Positions 1-8,237 of a stretch of DNA of 64,000 nucleotides are shown piece after piece. Under the pieces are notes generated by a model. The model had not been told where the DNA came from. It saw only the letters and a list, made by a program, of their open reading frames with translations, and did no database searches. Each line of letters starts with the position of its first letter. The first letter of the stretch is position 1. Origin of the DNA: Brevundimonas sp. PAMC22021. Its GTDB lineage: Bacteria > Pseudomonadota > Alphaproteobacteria > Caulobacterales > Caulobacteraceae. The DNA is taken from NCBI RefSeq assembly GCF_019443405.1, contig NZ_CP080376.1, forward strand, positions 186,001-250,000, written 5' to 3'. The translations under genes were made by a program, and so were the position numbers.

Positions 1-1
1 G

Positions 2-721
2 CGCAGGCATGGGCGCTACTTCTTCTATTTCCCGGCCAAGGACGCCGCCGGCGTGTTCCGGCTGGGCGTGGCCACGGGCGACCGGGCGGAAGGCCCGTTC
101 AAGCCCGAACCTGAGCCGATTCCGGGCGCCTACAGCATTGATCCGTCCGTGTTCATCGACGACGACGACCAGGCCTATCTGTACTTCGGCGGCATTCACG
201 GCGGTCAGCTTCAGAGATGGGCCAGCGGACAATATGAGCCACAGGCGGGCGACACCGACCTGAAACAGCCGGATGCGCCGGCCTTGAGCCCAAAGGTGGC
301 GCGGCTGAGCGCGGACATGCTGACCCTCGCCGAACCGGCGCGCGACGCCGTGATCGTCGATGAAGCCGGCAAGCCTCTGGTCGGCGGCGACCTGGATCGG
401 CGCTTCTTCGAGGCGGCCTGGATGCACAAGCGCAACGGCCTCTATTATCTCAGCTATTCGACGGGCGAGACCCATTACATCGCCTATGCGACCGCGACGT
501 CGCCGACCGGCCCGTTCACCTATCGGGGCCACGTCCTGCTGCCGGTGCAGGGCTGGACGACCCACCACTCGATCGTCGAGGTCGAGGGGCGCTGGCGGCT
601 GTTCTACCACGACACCCAGGCGAGCAGCCGCACCCACTTGCGCAGCGCTAAGGTGGTGGACCTCACGCACAATCCCGACGGCACGATCCAGTTGATCGAC
701 CCCTTCATCCGCCAGCCGTGA
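2..721 (+). CDS. Glycoside hydrolase family 43 protein (5' end outside window)
   Basis: The reading frame is open from base 2, so the N-terminus lies upstream. The visible 239 residues show a five-bladed beta-propeller glycosidase pattern: GRYFFYFPAKD, then a blade with IDPSVFIDDDDQAYLYFGG (the propeller Asp of GH43), AAWMHKRNGLYYLSYSTG, and the late HHSIVE histidine motif of the active site. GH43 enzymes cleave arabinose or xylose residues from plant polysaccharides; the exact substrate cannot be read from this fragment. The next gene, another GH43 enzyme, starts 40 bases downstream in the same direction, so the two are probably co-transcribed with the TonB receptor locus that follows. Confidence 0.9.
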   Translation, partial: RRHGRYFFYFPAKDAAGVFRLGVATGDRAEGPFKPEPEPIPGAYSIDPSVFIDDDDQAYLYFGGIHGGQLQRWASGQYEPQAGDTDLKQPDAPALSPKVARLSADMLTLAEPARDAVIVDEAGKPLVGGDLDRRFFEAAWMHKRNGLYYLSYSTGETHYIAYATATSPTGPFTYRGHVLLPVQGWTTHHSIVEVEGRWRLFYHDTQASSRTHLRSAKVVDLTHNPDGTIQLIDPFIRQP

Positions 722-761
722 CCTGCCCGGCTCGCCCGGCCTCAGACAAAAGGAACCTCCG

Positions 762-2384
762 ATGAGATCAATCGATCGTCGCGCCGCCATGGCCGGCCTG
801 CTGGGCGGCGTGGCCGCCTCCGCCCTGCCCGTCCGGTCGGCGCTGGCCCAGACCAACGAGGAAGCCGCGCCGCTGGGTCGCGAGTGGGCGCACTTGAAGT
901 GGCGTCGGGGGCTCGAGAACCAGCGCATTCCCGACCTGGGCGACGGGACCTTCCTGAACCCGATCATGGCCGGCGACCATCCTGACCCTTCGATCCTGAA
1001 GGACGACGACGACTACTACATGACGTTTTCGTCGTTCGAGTCCGTCCCCGGCATCCACATCTGGCACTCGCGCGACCTGGTGAACTGGCGTCCGGTCACC
1101 GCGGCCCTGACCACCAACATCGGCTCGGTCTGGGCGCCTGAGTTGTGCAAGCACGGGAACCGCTTCTACGTCTACATTCCCGCCCGCTTCCCCGAGTACC
1201 GCTCCAGCTACGTGATCTGGGCCGACAAGATCGAGGGGCCCTGGAGCGAACCGGTGGACCTGAAGCTGCCGGCCCACATCGATCCGGGCCACATCGTCGG
1301 CGAGGACGGCAAGCGCTACCTGTTCCTCAGCGGCGGCGACCGGGTGCGGCTGACGGATGACGGGCTGGCGACCGACGGCCCGGTCGAGCACGTCTACGAT
1401 CCTTGGCGCTATCCGGAGGGCTGGATCGTCGAGGGCTTCGCGCCCGAAGGACCCAAGGTGATGCGCCACGGCGACTACTTCTACATGATCACCGCCGTGG
1501 GCGGCACGGCCGGCCCGCCGACCGGCCACATGGTGATCGCCGCCCGTTCCAAGTCCATCCACGGCCCATGGGAAGACTGCCCCAACAACCCGATCGTGCG
1601 CACCACGTCGGGCGCCGAGAAGTGGTGGTCGCGGGGCCATGCCACGCTGGTCGAGGGACCGGACGTCTCTTGGTGGATGGTCTACCACGGCTATGAGAAC
1701 GCCTACTGGACCCTGGGCCGCCAGACCCTGCTGGACCCCATCGAATGGACCGAGGACGGCTGGTTCCGCGCCAAAGGCGGCGACCTGGCCCAGCCGATCG
1801 CCAAGCCCCAGGGCGGCGAGGCGGTGCAGCCCGGCATGGCGTTGTCCGACGACTTCTCGACCGACAAGTTCGGCATCCAGTGGAGCTTCTACGCACCGGA
1901 GGCCGATGAAAAGTCGCGCCTGCGCCGCGACAACGGCGTGCTGCACATGCGCGCCAAGGGCAAGGCGCCGGTCGATTGCTCGCCGCTGACCTTTGTCCAG
2001 GGCGACCAAGCCTATCAGATCCAGTGCGAGATCGAGATCGATCCGGGCGTCACCGCCGGCCTGATCCTGTTCTACGATCGTGCCCTCTATGCGGGCCTGG
2101 GCTTTGACGCGACCCGCTACGTCACCCACCAGTACGGCATCGAGCGCGGTCGTCCCGCCAATCCACATGGCCGGCGCATGTTCATGCGTCTGACCAACGC
2201 CTATCAGAACGTCTACTTCGACACCTCGCCGGACGGCGTGAACTGGAGACGCTTCGACCGGCAGATGGAGGTGTCAGGCTACAACCACAACGTCCGCGGC
2301 GGCTTCATGATGCTGCGGCCTGGGCTCTACGCCGCCGGAGACGGAGAGGCGCGGTTCAGGAACTTCACCTTCAAGGCGCTGTAG
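762..2384 (+). CDS. Secreted glycoside hydrolase family 43 protein with C-terminal beta-sandwich domain
   Basis: 540 residues. The N-terminus has an Arg-Arg pair (residues 6-7), a hydrophobic stretch and an Ala-x-Ala site near residue 29, so export is likely, possibly by Tat. The GH43 propeller begins at HPDPSIL, with the catalytic-type Asp at 75, followed by blades such as GIHIWHSRDLVNWRPV, a VWAPEL motif and GHATLVEGPD. From about residue 355 a second domain resembles the concanavalin-like C-terminal domain of beta-xylosidases and arabinofuranosidases. The start is supported by an AAGGA site a few bases upstream. It probably acts in the periplasm on xylo- or arabino-oligosaccharides imported by the downstream receptor; substrate specificity is inference. 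Confidence 0.92.
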   Translation: MRSIDRRAAMAGLLGGVAASALPVRSALAQTNEEAAPLGREWAHLKWRRGLENQRIPDLGDGTFLNPIMAGDHPDPSILKDDDDYYMTFSSFESVPGIHIWHSRDLVNWRPVTAALTTNIGSVWAPELCKHGNRFYVYIPARFPEYRSSYVIWADKIEGPWSEPVDLKLPAHIDPGHIVGEDGKRYLFLSGGDRVRLTDDGLATDGPVEHVYDPWRYPEGWIVEGFAPEGPKVMRHGDYFYMITAVGGTAGPPTGHMVIAARSKSIHGPWEDCPNNPIVRTTSGAEKWWSRGHATLVEGPDVSWWMVYHGYENAYWTLGRQTLLDPIEWTEDGWFRAKGGDLAQPIAKPQGGEAVQPGMALSDDFSTDKFGIQWSFYAPEADEKSRLRRDNGVLHMRAKGKAPVDCSPLTFVQGDQAYQIQCEIEIDPGVTAGLILFYDRALYAGLGFDATRYVTHQYGIERGRPANPHGRRMFMRLTNAYQNVYFDTSPDGVNWRRFDRQMEVSGYNHNVRGGFMMLRPGLYAAGDGEARFRNFTFKAL

Positions 2385-2397
2385 GGCGCGGAAACAG

Positions 2398-2425
2398 GGG
2401 TCGGTCGTGTTCGGACGGCCGACCC
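2398..2425 (+). terminator. Hairpin after the GH43 genes, no T-tract
   Basis: Arms GGGTCGGTCG and CGGCCGACCC pair over 10 bp (one G-T wobble) around an 8-base loop, 14 bases after the GH43 stop codon. No run of T follows, so this may be a processing or attenuation hairpin separating the GH43 genes from the receptor gene rather than a factor-independent terminator. Confidence 0.4.
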
Positions 2426-2489
2426 GCAAGGCCTGTACGCGGAGCCCTCACCCGGATCAAACCCGTCAAAAGCCCATGCAGAAAGGGAA

Positions 2490-2503
2490 TGACACCGGTA
2501 ACA
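2490..2503. promoter_or_regulatory. Near-palindrome, candidate LacI-family operator
   Basis: TGACACCGGTAACA is a 14-base near-palindrome with symmetric TG..ACCGGT..CA, 117 bases before the receptor start. LacI-family sugar regulators bind even-length palindromes with a central CG, and such sites often precede TonB-receptor genes of carbohydrate loci in Caulobacter and Xanthomonas relatives. No regulator gene is in the window, so the assignment is inference. Confidence 0.5.
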
Positions 2504-2619
2504 AAAAACGCTTGTTGCTGCGGTCCTATCATCATACTTTTCTTTGGCTGGCATGAACCGGCGGGGAACGTCGGACGATCACGCCCTCAAGAGGCGAGGC
2601 GCCGACGACGGAGGGAACC

Positions 2620-5600
2620 ATGAGACTATCCAAGAGCGAAGCCTTGCGCGCGACCGCGTCCTCCATGGCGCTGGGCGCGGCCTTATTGTTGGCGCTGCCC
2701 GCGGCGGCGCAGGACGCAGAGCCGACGCAGGAGGTCGACGAGATCGTCGTCACCGGCATCCGCGCCTCGCTGGCCAGCGCGCTGAACGAGAAGCGCCGGT
2801 CGAATACCATTGTGGACGTCATCAACGCCGAAGACATCGCCGACTTCCCGGACGCGAACCTGGCGGAATCGCTGCAGCGCATTCCGGGCGTCTCGATCGA
2901 CCGCGAGAACGGCGAAGGCAACTCCATCTCGGTGCGCGGTCTGGGCGGCGATTTCACCCGGGTGCGCCTGAACGGCCTGGAGACCCTGTCGACCTCGGGC
3001 GCCAACAACGCCGACGGCGCGCTGCGTCGCGACCGGGGCTTCCAGTTCAACACCTTCGCATCCGAGCTGTTCAACTCGCTGAAGGTGCAGAAATCCGCCG
3101 ACGCCAAGACCGACGAAGGGTCGCTGGGCGCGACTGTGGACCTGATCTCGGGCCGACCCTTCGACTTCAACGAAGGTCGCGTGGCCCTGACGCTGCAGGA
3201 CGCCTATTACGAGAACGGCGGCACCCACAATCCGCGCCTGGCGCTGCTGGCCTCGGAGCGTTGGAGCAGCCGGATCGGCGAGTTCGGTCTTCTGGGCTCG
3301 GTGGCCTACAACGAGCGTGAGCAGAACATCGACAGCTACTCGCGTTCGACCGGCTCGAACGAATACGTGTACCGCGGCGCCACCTTCAACAACGTCGGTG
3401 CGAACGCGGCTGGCGATCACCAGGGGTTCGCCCTGCCGATCGGCACACCCCTCAGCGCCCTGCCGCGCGTCTCCAATCCGGAAGCCCGGAGCTACCTGAT
3501 CGGCTCGGACCCCGAGGCCTACGCCCTGCTGAACGGCGGCTCCACGCGGGGCTCCCTGGTGCACATTCCGTCGCTGGCGACGCTGAACCACCGCGAGGTC
3601 GAGCAGGAACGGCTGGGCGTCACCCTGTCGGGCCAGTGGCGGCCGACCGCCCGCACGGTGATCAACTTCGACAACCTGTATTCAGAACAGACGCAGGTCT
3701 CGACCAACTACCAGATCGGCGCGGTGGGGCTGAACCGCAACAACACCAACGGCAACCGCACGCTGACCTCGTTCAGCTATCAAACCTTTCCGACCACCAG
3801 CGCCAGCAACAACAGCTACGCCAACCGTCGCGGCTCCTACGCCAACTGCGCCACCCAGGCGGCGACCGAGTTCCGTGACGCGATCGACTGCGGCCAGTCG
3901 CTGTACGGAAACACCCCCATCTTCAGGACCGCGCCGGGCGCCACCAACCAGAACCTCGCGGCCGGCACCGGCAGCTTCAATCCCAACAACCTGGAGGTGT
4001 ACGACTACTATAACCAACCCGGTTCGGTCGGCTACATCTTCCATCCCCAGGCGCTGGCGCTGCGGGGCGCGTTTATCGGCCGTCCGTCGGTCAGGCTGAT
4101 CGATGCGGGGCTGAGCGAGACGGGCGCCAACGCCAACTATCTGGTGCTCGGCAATGTCGACATGCGCTCGGCGGTGGACCAGGGCGGCTACACCACCGAG
4201 TTCCGCCAGAACTCGATCAACATCGAGCATGACTGGAGCGACACCTTCCGCATGTCGCTGCTGGTGGGCGACTCGGAATCCTCCAACACCAACACCGGCC
4301 TTCTGGCCGACTTCATCCGCCTGGACTCGGGCCAGGGTGTCGCCGGCGACGATTACTTCGTCTTCGACGACCGCGAAGGCGGCGACATGCCGATCATGAA
4401 CTTCGGCTTCGACGTGGCCGACCCCGACAGCTGGGATTTCGTCAAGGGTTACTCGGCGCTGCGCCACTTCCGCACCATCACCGAGAACGGCTACAAGACC
4501 GCCAAGATCGACTTCGAGTGGGACCTCGACGAGGACCTCACGTTCAGCTTCGGCATCGCCCAGCGCAAGTTCGACTTCTATTACACCCGCTTCGAGCGCC
4601 TGATCGGCGACACCATGAACCCCAGCCTGCTGGAAGGGGTGCGCACGGGCCTGGTGGACGCGACCACCGTGGCCGACATGGGCCAACTGACCACCTGGGG
4701 CGAGGGGCTGGACGTGCCGGGCGGCACCCCGACCTCCTTCTTCACGCCGAACCTGCAGGCCTTTCAGACCCGCTTCGGCTTTGACTGCGACTGCATCAAC
4801 GACTTCGGCGACTGGCGCCTTTCGGACCTGCGCAACGGCGGCGTGAACACCTTCTCCGTCGATGAGGACAGCCTGTCCTACTATGGCCAGCTGGACTTCC
4901 GCGTGCCGCTGTTCATCGGCGATCTGCGCGGCAACGCCGGCCTTCGCCGGGCCGAGACCAAGGTCGATTCTCGTGGCCGCTCGCCCAGCGGCCGTCCTGT
5001 CCAGAACGACAACGAGTACAACGACACCCTGCCGTCGCTGAACCTGGTGTGGGAGCTGAACGACAAGCTGATCCTGCGCTTCGCCACGGCCAAGGTCATG
5101 GCGCGCCCGCAGATGACGGCGCTGCAGCCCGGGATCACCGCCTTCAACGTGCCGGTCGGCATCGGTGCGGATCCGGCCCAGTTCGACGGATCCAATGCCG
5201 CCATCACCCTGGGCAACACCAAGCTGAAGCCGTTCCGCGCCACCAACTTCGACTTCAACGCCGAATGGTATTTCGCCCGCGACGCCATTCTGTCGTTCGC
5301 CTACTTCCACAAGGAGATCGAGAGCTTCCCGCAGGTGGTCCTGCGCGAAGGCCGACTCAGCGAAATCTTTGACGCCGAGCAGATCGCCAATCTCCGTCTC
5401 GCGTTCGACGGCCTGACGGACGTAGCCTCCGATAGCCGCCGCGCCTACATCGACCAGGACCTGCCGTTCCAGGTGCGCCAGTTCAACGATGCGCCGGGCG
5501 GAACCCTGTCGGGCGTCGAGATCGCCTACCAGCAGAACTTCACCTTCCTGCCGGGCCTGCTGCAGAACTTCGGGGTGCAGGCCAACTACACTCACATCGA

Positions 5601-6018
5601 GTCCGAGCTGGAGTACATTCTGGACCCGGCGCGCAACCTGACCGGCACGGCGCCGTTCCTGGGCGCGTCGCCGGACGCCTTCAATGCGACCCTCTTCTAT
5701 GAGGTCCCGCGCTGGAGCGCCCGCGTCTCCACGGCCTATCGCGCCGAATACCAGACGACCTATCCTCTGGCCTCGGGCGGTTGCGACCCCGGCCAGTGCG
5801 ATTCGCCGCTGATCAACGACTTCGCCGGTTCGGCCGAGACGCTGAACGTCGACGCCTCCTTCACCTACAAGTTGTCGGACGCCATCACGCTGACCGCCGA
5901 GGCGCTGAACCTGACCGACCAGAAGGACGAGCGTTGGTCGTATCAGGACGATCCGGTGGTCGCCAACTACGCCAGCACCGGCCGCCAGTACTTTGTTGGG
6001 GCCCGGTTCACCTTCTGA
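2620..6018 (+). CDS. TonB-dependent receptor, carbohydrate-uptake type
   Basis: 1132 residues. A signal peptide (residues 1-31, ending LPAAAQ) is followed by a TonB box, DEIVVTG at 40-46. Next comes a plug domain with INAEDIADFPDANLAESL, IPGVSIDRENGEGNSISVRG and TRVRLNG, and then a long outer-membrane beta-barrel ending in the terminal aromatic strand FVGARFTF. The length and plug sequence match the large oligosaccharide receptors of Caulobacteraceae and Sphingomonadaceae. It should import glycan fragments across the outer membrane using TonB-ExbBD energy. GGAGGG lies just upstream of the ATG. It sits between GH43 genes and DUF4861, which points to a hemicellulose or pectin side-chain substrate. 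Confidence 0.95.
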   Translation: MRLSKSEALRATASSMALGAALLLALPAAAQDAEPTQEVDEIVVTGIRASLASALNEKRRSNTIVDVINAEDIADFPDANLAESLQRIPGVSIDRENGEGNSISVRGLGGDFTRVRLNGLETLSTSGANNADGALRRDRGFQFNTFASELFNSLKVQKSADAKTDEGSLGATVDLISGRPFDFNEGRVALTLQDAYYENGGTHNPRLALLASERWSSRIGEFGLLGSVAYNEREQNIDSYSRSTGSNEYVYRGATFNNVGANAAGDHQGFALPIGTPLSALPRVSNPEARSYLIGSDPEAYALLNGGSTRGSLVHIPSLATLNHREVEQERLGVTLSGQWRPTARTVINFDNLYSEQTQVSTNYQIGAVGLNRNNTNGNRTLTSFSYQTFPTTSASNNSYANRRGSYANCATQAATEFRDAIDCGQSLYGNTPIFRTAPGATNQNLAAGTGSFNPNNLEVYDYYNQPGSVGYIFHPQALALRGAFIGRPSVRLIDAGLSETGANANYLVLGNVDMRSAVDQGGYTTEFRQNSINIEHDWSDTFRMSLLVGDSESSNTNTGLLADFIRLDSGQGVAGDDYFVFDDREGGDMPIMNFGFDVADPDSWDFVKGYSALRHFRTITENGYKTAKIDFEWDLDEDLTFSFGIAQRKFDFYYTRFERLIGDTMNPSLLEGVRTGLVDATTVADMGQLTTWGEGLDVPGGTPTSFFTPNLQAFQTRFGFDCDCINDFGDWRLSDLRNGGVNTFSVDEDSLSYYGQLDFRVPLFIGDLRGNAGLRRAETKVDSRGRSPSGRPVQNDNEYNDTLPSLNLVWELNDKLILRFATAKVMARPQMTALQPGITAFNVPVGIGADPAQFDGSNAAITLGNTKLKPFRATNFDFNAEWYFARDAILSFAYFHKEIESFPQVVLREGRLSEIFDAEQIANLRLAFDGLTDVASDSRRAYIDQDLPFQVRQFNDAPGGTLSGVEIAYQQNFTFLPGLLQNFGVQANYTHIESELEYILDPARNLTGTAPFLGASPDAFNATLFYEVPRWSARVSTAYRAEYQTTYPLASGGCDPGQCDSPLINDFAGSAETLNVDASFTYKLSDAITLTAEALNLTDQKDERWSYQDDPVVANYASTGRQYFVGARFTF

Positions 6019-6062
6019 TCGTCCATCGGCAGCCCCTTCCTTCCCGGACCGCTGCCGTTCTC

Positions 6063-6094
6063 GGGGACGCCGGATCAAGGCGCCCCCATTTTTT
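6063..6094 (+). terminator. Rho-independent terminator of the TonB receptor gene
   Basis: GGGG(A)CGCC pairs with GGCGCCCC around a 7-base loop, with the A bulged, followed by CA and six Ts (6089-6094). It lies 45 bases after the receptor stop. Confidence 0.8.
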
Positions 6095-6120
6095 CGGATC
6101 GGCGAACATCACGCCGGACT

Positions 6121-6153
6121 GCGGCTCGGAAACGACGGGCGTTTCCGAGTCGC
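6121..6153 (+). repeat. Strong inverted repeat in the leader of the DUF4861 gene
   Basis: Arms at 6121-6133 and 6141-6153 pair over 13 bp (core CTCGGAAAC / GTTTCCGAG, one G-T wobble) around a 7-base loop. There is no T-tract. It ends 23 bases before the next start codon, so it could be an operator or a 5' RNA stem rather than a terminator. Confidence 0.6.
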
Positions 6154-6175
6154 GGCGGTTTGGAGCAGATAAATC

Positions 6176-7537
6176 ATGTGGAGCCTGGTCGCGGCCGCAT
6201 ACATGATTTCGATGCCGGCGACGCCAACCGTCGCTTCGCCATCGACCTGGTATGAGCAGGGGGATTTCGCACCGGTCGAACGCGTCACCCTCGTGATCGC
6301 CAACGATCTCGCCGAAGATCGCAAGGACGCGCCCGTTGTTGTTCGCCGCGACCAGCTGCCGATGCTGGCGGACATCCAGGAACTGACGGTCACCCTGGTC
6401 GATCCCGCGGGCGAACCGCGCCCCGAGCCCTCGCGCGAACTGCTGGCCCGACAGGGTCCGCATGAGCGGCGCGGCGAAAGCAACGGGCGCGCCCTCGACT
6501 ATCAGTTCGATGACCTGGACCGCGACGGCGTCTGGGACGAGCTGTTCTTTGTCGCGGATCTCAAGGCCGGAGAACGCAAGGCCTTTCACCTCTATCGCGG
6601 CTTTCAGCAACGCGGTTGGAACCCGCACCGCACGCACGCCGCGGTCGGCAGCTACATGCGTCACACCGTGCCCTTCTGGGAAAGCGAGCATGTCGGGTGG
6701 AAGCTCTGGTTTCCGACCGACATCGACATCTACGCCAAGCGGCGGCCGGTGCTGATGGCTCACCGCCTCTACATGGGCAATCTGGACGGCTACGGAGTGG
6801 GCGCCGAGAACGCGGACTACGGCGCAGACATCATGTCGGTGGACGACAGCTTCGGCGGCGGCGGGATCGGCGTGTTCGAAGGCGAGGCGCTGGCGCGGCC
6901 GCGCTTCACGCCCTCATCGGACCTGGCCAACCGGTTCAACGCCGGCCAGCAGTCGGACACGCGCTACAGCTTCGACGTTCTGGTCAACGGCCCGCTGCGG
7001 AGCATGGTGCGCATCCGGAGCCTGAACTGGAACACCGGACAAGGCCGCTACGAAGCGGAGCAAATCTACACCGCCTACGCCGGCCAGAATTATACAACCG
7101 CCGAGGTTCGGTTCCCGACGTGGCTCCCTGGGCCTCAAGGCGCCGACTTCGCCGTGGGCGTTCGCCGCCGGCCCGGCCAGACGTTTGAGCGACGCGAGGC
7201 CAACTGGATCGTGACCGCCGCTCCCGAGGCGCTTCGCAACCCCGACGACGTGGAGGGGCTGCAGCAGCAGGCGCCGATCCTTTATGCGGGTACCGCGCTG
7301 ATCGTGCCGACGGAGGACGCCGCCGCCTACCAGTTCATCGCCGAACGCGGCGGCAATCACGTCTTTCGCGTGCCTGCCCGGGAGGACCGACGCTACCGCT
7401 ACATGCTCGTCGCGGGCTGGAGCGAAGGCGAGGTCCTGAAGACCCCCGAGGCCTTTGCCGATTATGTCGCCGCAAACGCGCGCGCATTCTCAAGCCCGCT
7501 GCGGCTCGATCGGGTCCAGGAGGAAGTGAAACGCTGA
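6176..7537 (+). CDS. DUF4861 family secreted protein
   Basis: 453 residues with an N-terminal hydrophobic signal (about 1-20). The body has the features I associate with DUF4861 proteins of polysaccharide loci: an early VTLVIANDLAEDRKDAPVVV segment, DYQFDDLDRDGVWDELFFV, GWKLWFPTDIDIYAKR, and a C-terminal HVFRVPAREDRRYRYMLVAGW. The biochemical role is unknown; such proteins usually accompany pectin- or hemicellulose-degradation genes. GGAG at 6162-6165 supports the start. It follows the receptor gene with an intervening terminator, so it may have its own promoter. Confidence 0.85.
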   Translation: MWSLVAAAYMISMPATPTVASPSTWYEQGDFAPVERVTLVIANDLAEDRKDAPVVVRRDQLPMLADIQELTVTLVDPAGEPRPEPSRELLARQGPHERRGESNGRALDYQFDDLDRDGVWDELFFVADLKAGERKAFHLYRGFQQRGWNPHRTHAAVGSYMRHTVPFWESEHVGWKLWFPTDIDIYAKRRPVLMAHRLYMGNLDGYGVGAENADYGADIMSVDDSFGGGGIGVFEGEALARPRFTPSSDLANRFNAGQQSDTRYSFDVLVNGPLRSMVRIRSLNWNTGQGRYEAEQIYTAYAGQNYTTAEVRFPTWLPGPQGADFAVGVRRRPGQTFERREANWIVTAAPEALRNPDDVEGLQQQAPILYAGTALIVPTEDAAAYQFIAERGGNHVFRVPAREDRRYRYMLVAGWSEGEVLKTPEAFADYVAANARAFSSPLRLDRVQEEVKR

Positions 7538-7583
7538 TCCCATGCCGACGCCTGTGACGCGCGAAGCGACGACAACGAGGAAG

Positions 7584-7660
7584 TGGCGCACCCGACACGA
7601 TTCGAACGTGTGACCTTTGCCTTCGGAGGGCAACGCTCTATCCAGCTGAGCTACGGGTGC
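7584..7660 (-). tRNA. tRNA-Arg (anticodon CCG)
   Basis: A full cloverleaf is visible on the minus strand: acceptor GCACCCG / CGGGTGC, D arm GCTC-GAGC, anticodon stem TTGCC / GGCAA with loop CTCCGAA (anticodon CCG), T arm ACACG-TTCGAAT-CGTGT, and an encoded 3' CCA (7584-7586 as TGG on the plus strand). It reads CGG arginine codons. Confidence 0.96.
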
Positions 7661-8237
7661 TTGGGGCGCGGGCGCCGATCCCGAGATGGCGCTTACAGCA
7701 TGCGGGCGGGGGGCTCAACGCAAAAGCGCGAACCGGCTGTTCAAGCCCGTGCGGAGTTTTGAAGCGCAACGTTATTTTGGACCGAAGCCTTGACGACGCT
7801 GTACGTATCTGACTCGGGGCAAGGGCCTAATGTTCAATAAAACCAAGTAAAAACAACTATTTGACTTGGTCTGGGGACCGGCAGCCGAAAGGCCCCGTAC
7901 GTCCCGAGCCGAAAACGGCAAAGCTCGCTTCGGGCGCCTTCGGTGAAAATTCCAAGCCGGAACGGGGGTTAGCGGAGTCAAACAATTTAACTGCGAGTCG
8001 CGCAGAGAATCTGCGTTGACCGGACCCGGCCTCGGCGTAAGTTTTGGCCTCTATCGCACTTCCATCCCGACACGGATGAAGACGGCGCGAGACCTCGGTT
8101 TCGCGGCGGCGGGAGATGTCTGTCCAAGAGTTCGGCCCCCGCCGGAAAGCATCGCTTTTCGGGGCAGGAGACGTCGTCCCGGACGCATCCCTAGAAGGGC
8201 GGTGATTTGGTTTGGTTTGCAAGGCTGGGTGTACGGG
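7661..8237 (+). promoter_or_regulatory. dnaA upstream region: promoter, GANTC cluster, AT-rich island
   Basis: This 577-base gap has no convincing gene. It holds four GANTC sites (7811, 7975, 7995, 8007), three of them within 37 bases; GANTC is the CcrM methylation site known to tune dnaA transcription in Caulobacter. A promoter-like pair TTGACC (8016-8021) and TAAGTT (8038-8043), spaced 16 bases, lies right after the cluster. Further upstream an AT-rich stretch (7828-7866) is bounded by ACCAAGT (7842-7848) and its inverse ACTTGGT (7864-7870). I see no DnaA box (TTATNCACA). A long untranslated leader of about 190 bases would precede dnaA, as in Caulobacter. Confidence 0.6.

Noticed and set aside
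3682..6078. 798-codon open frame antisense to the TonB receptor
   Set aside because: Shadow of codon bias in a high-G+C gene; residues rich in Arg, Gly, Val with no domain.
8016..8237. N-terminal extension of dnaA
   Set aside because: Its TTG start lies in the likely -35 box and the added residues lack DnaA homology.
7661..8237. oriC beside dnaA
   Set aside because: No DnaA boxes seen; in Caulobacterales the origin is usually elsewhere.
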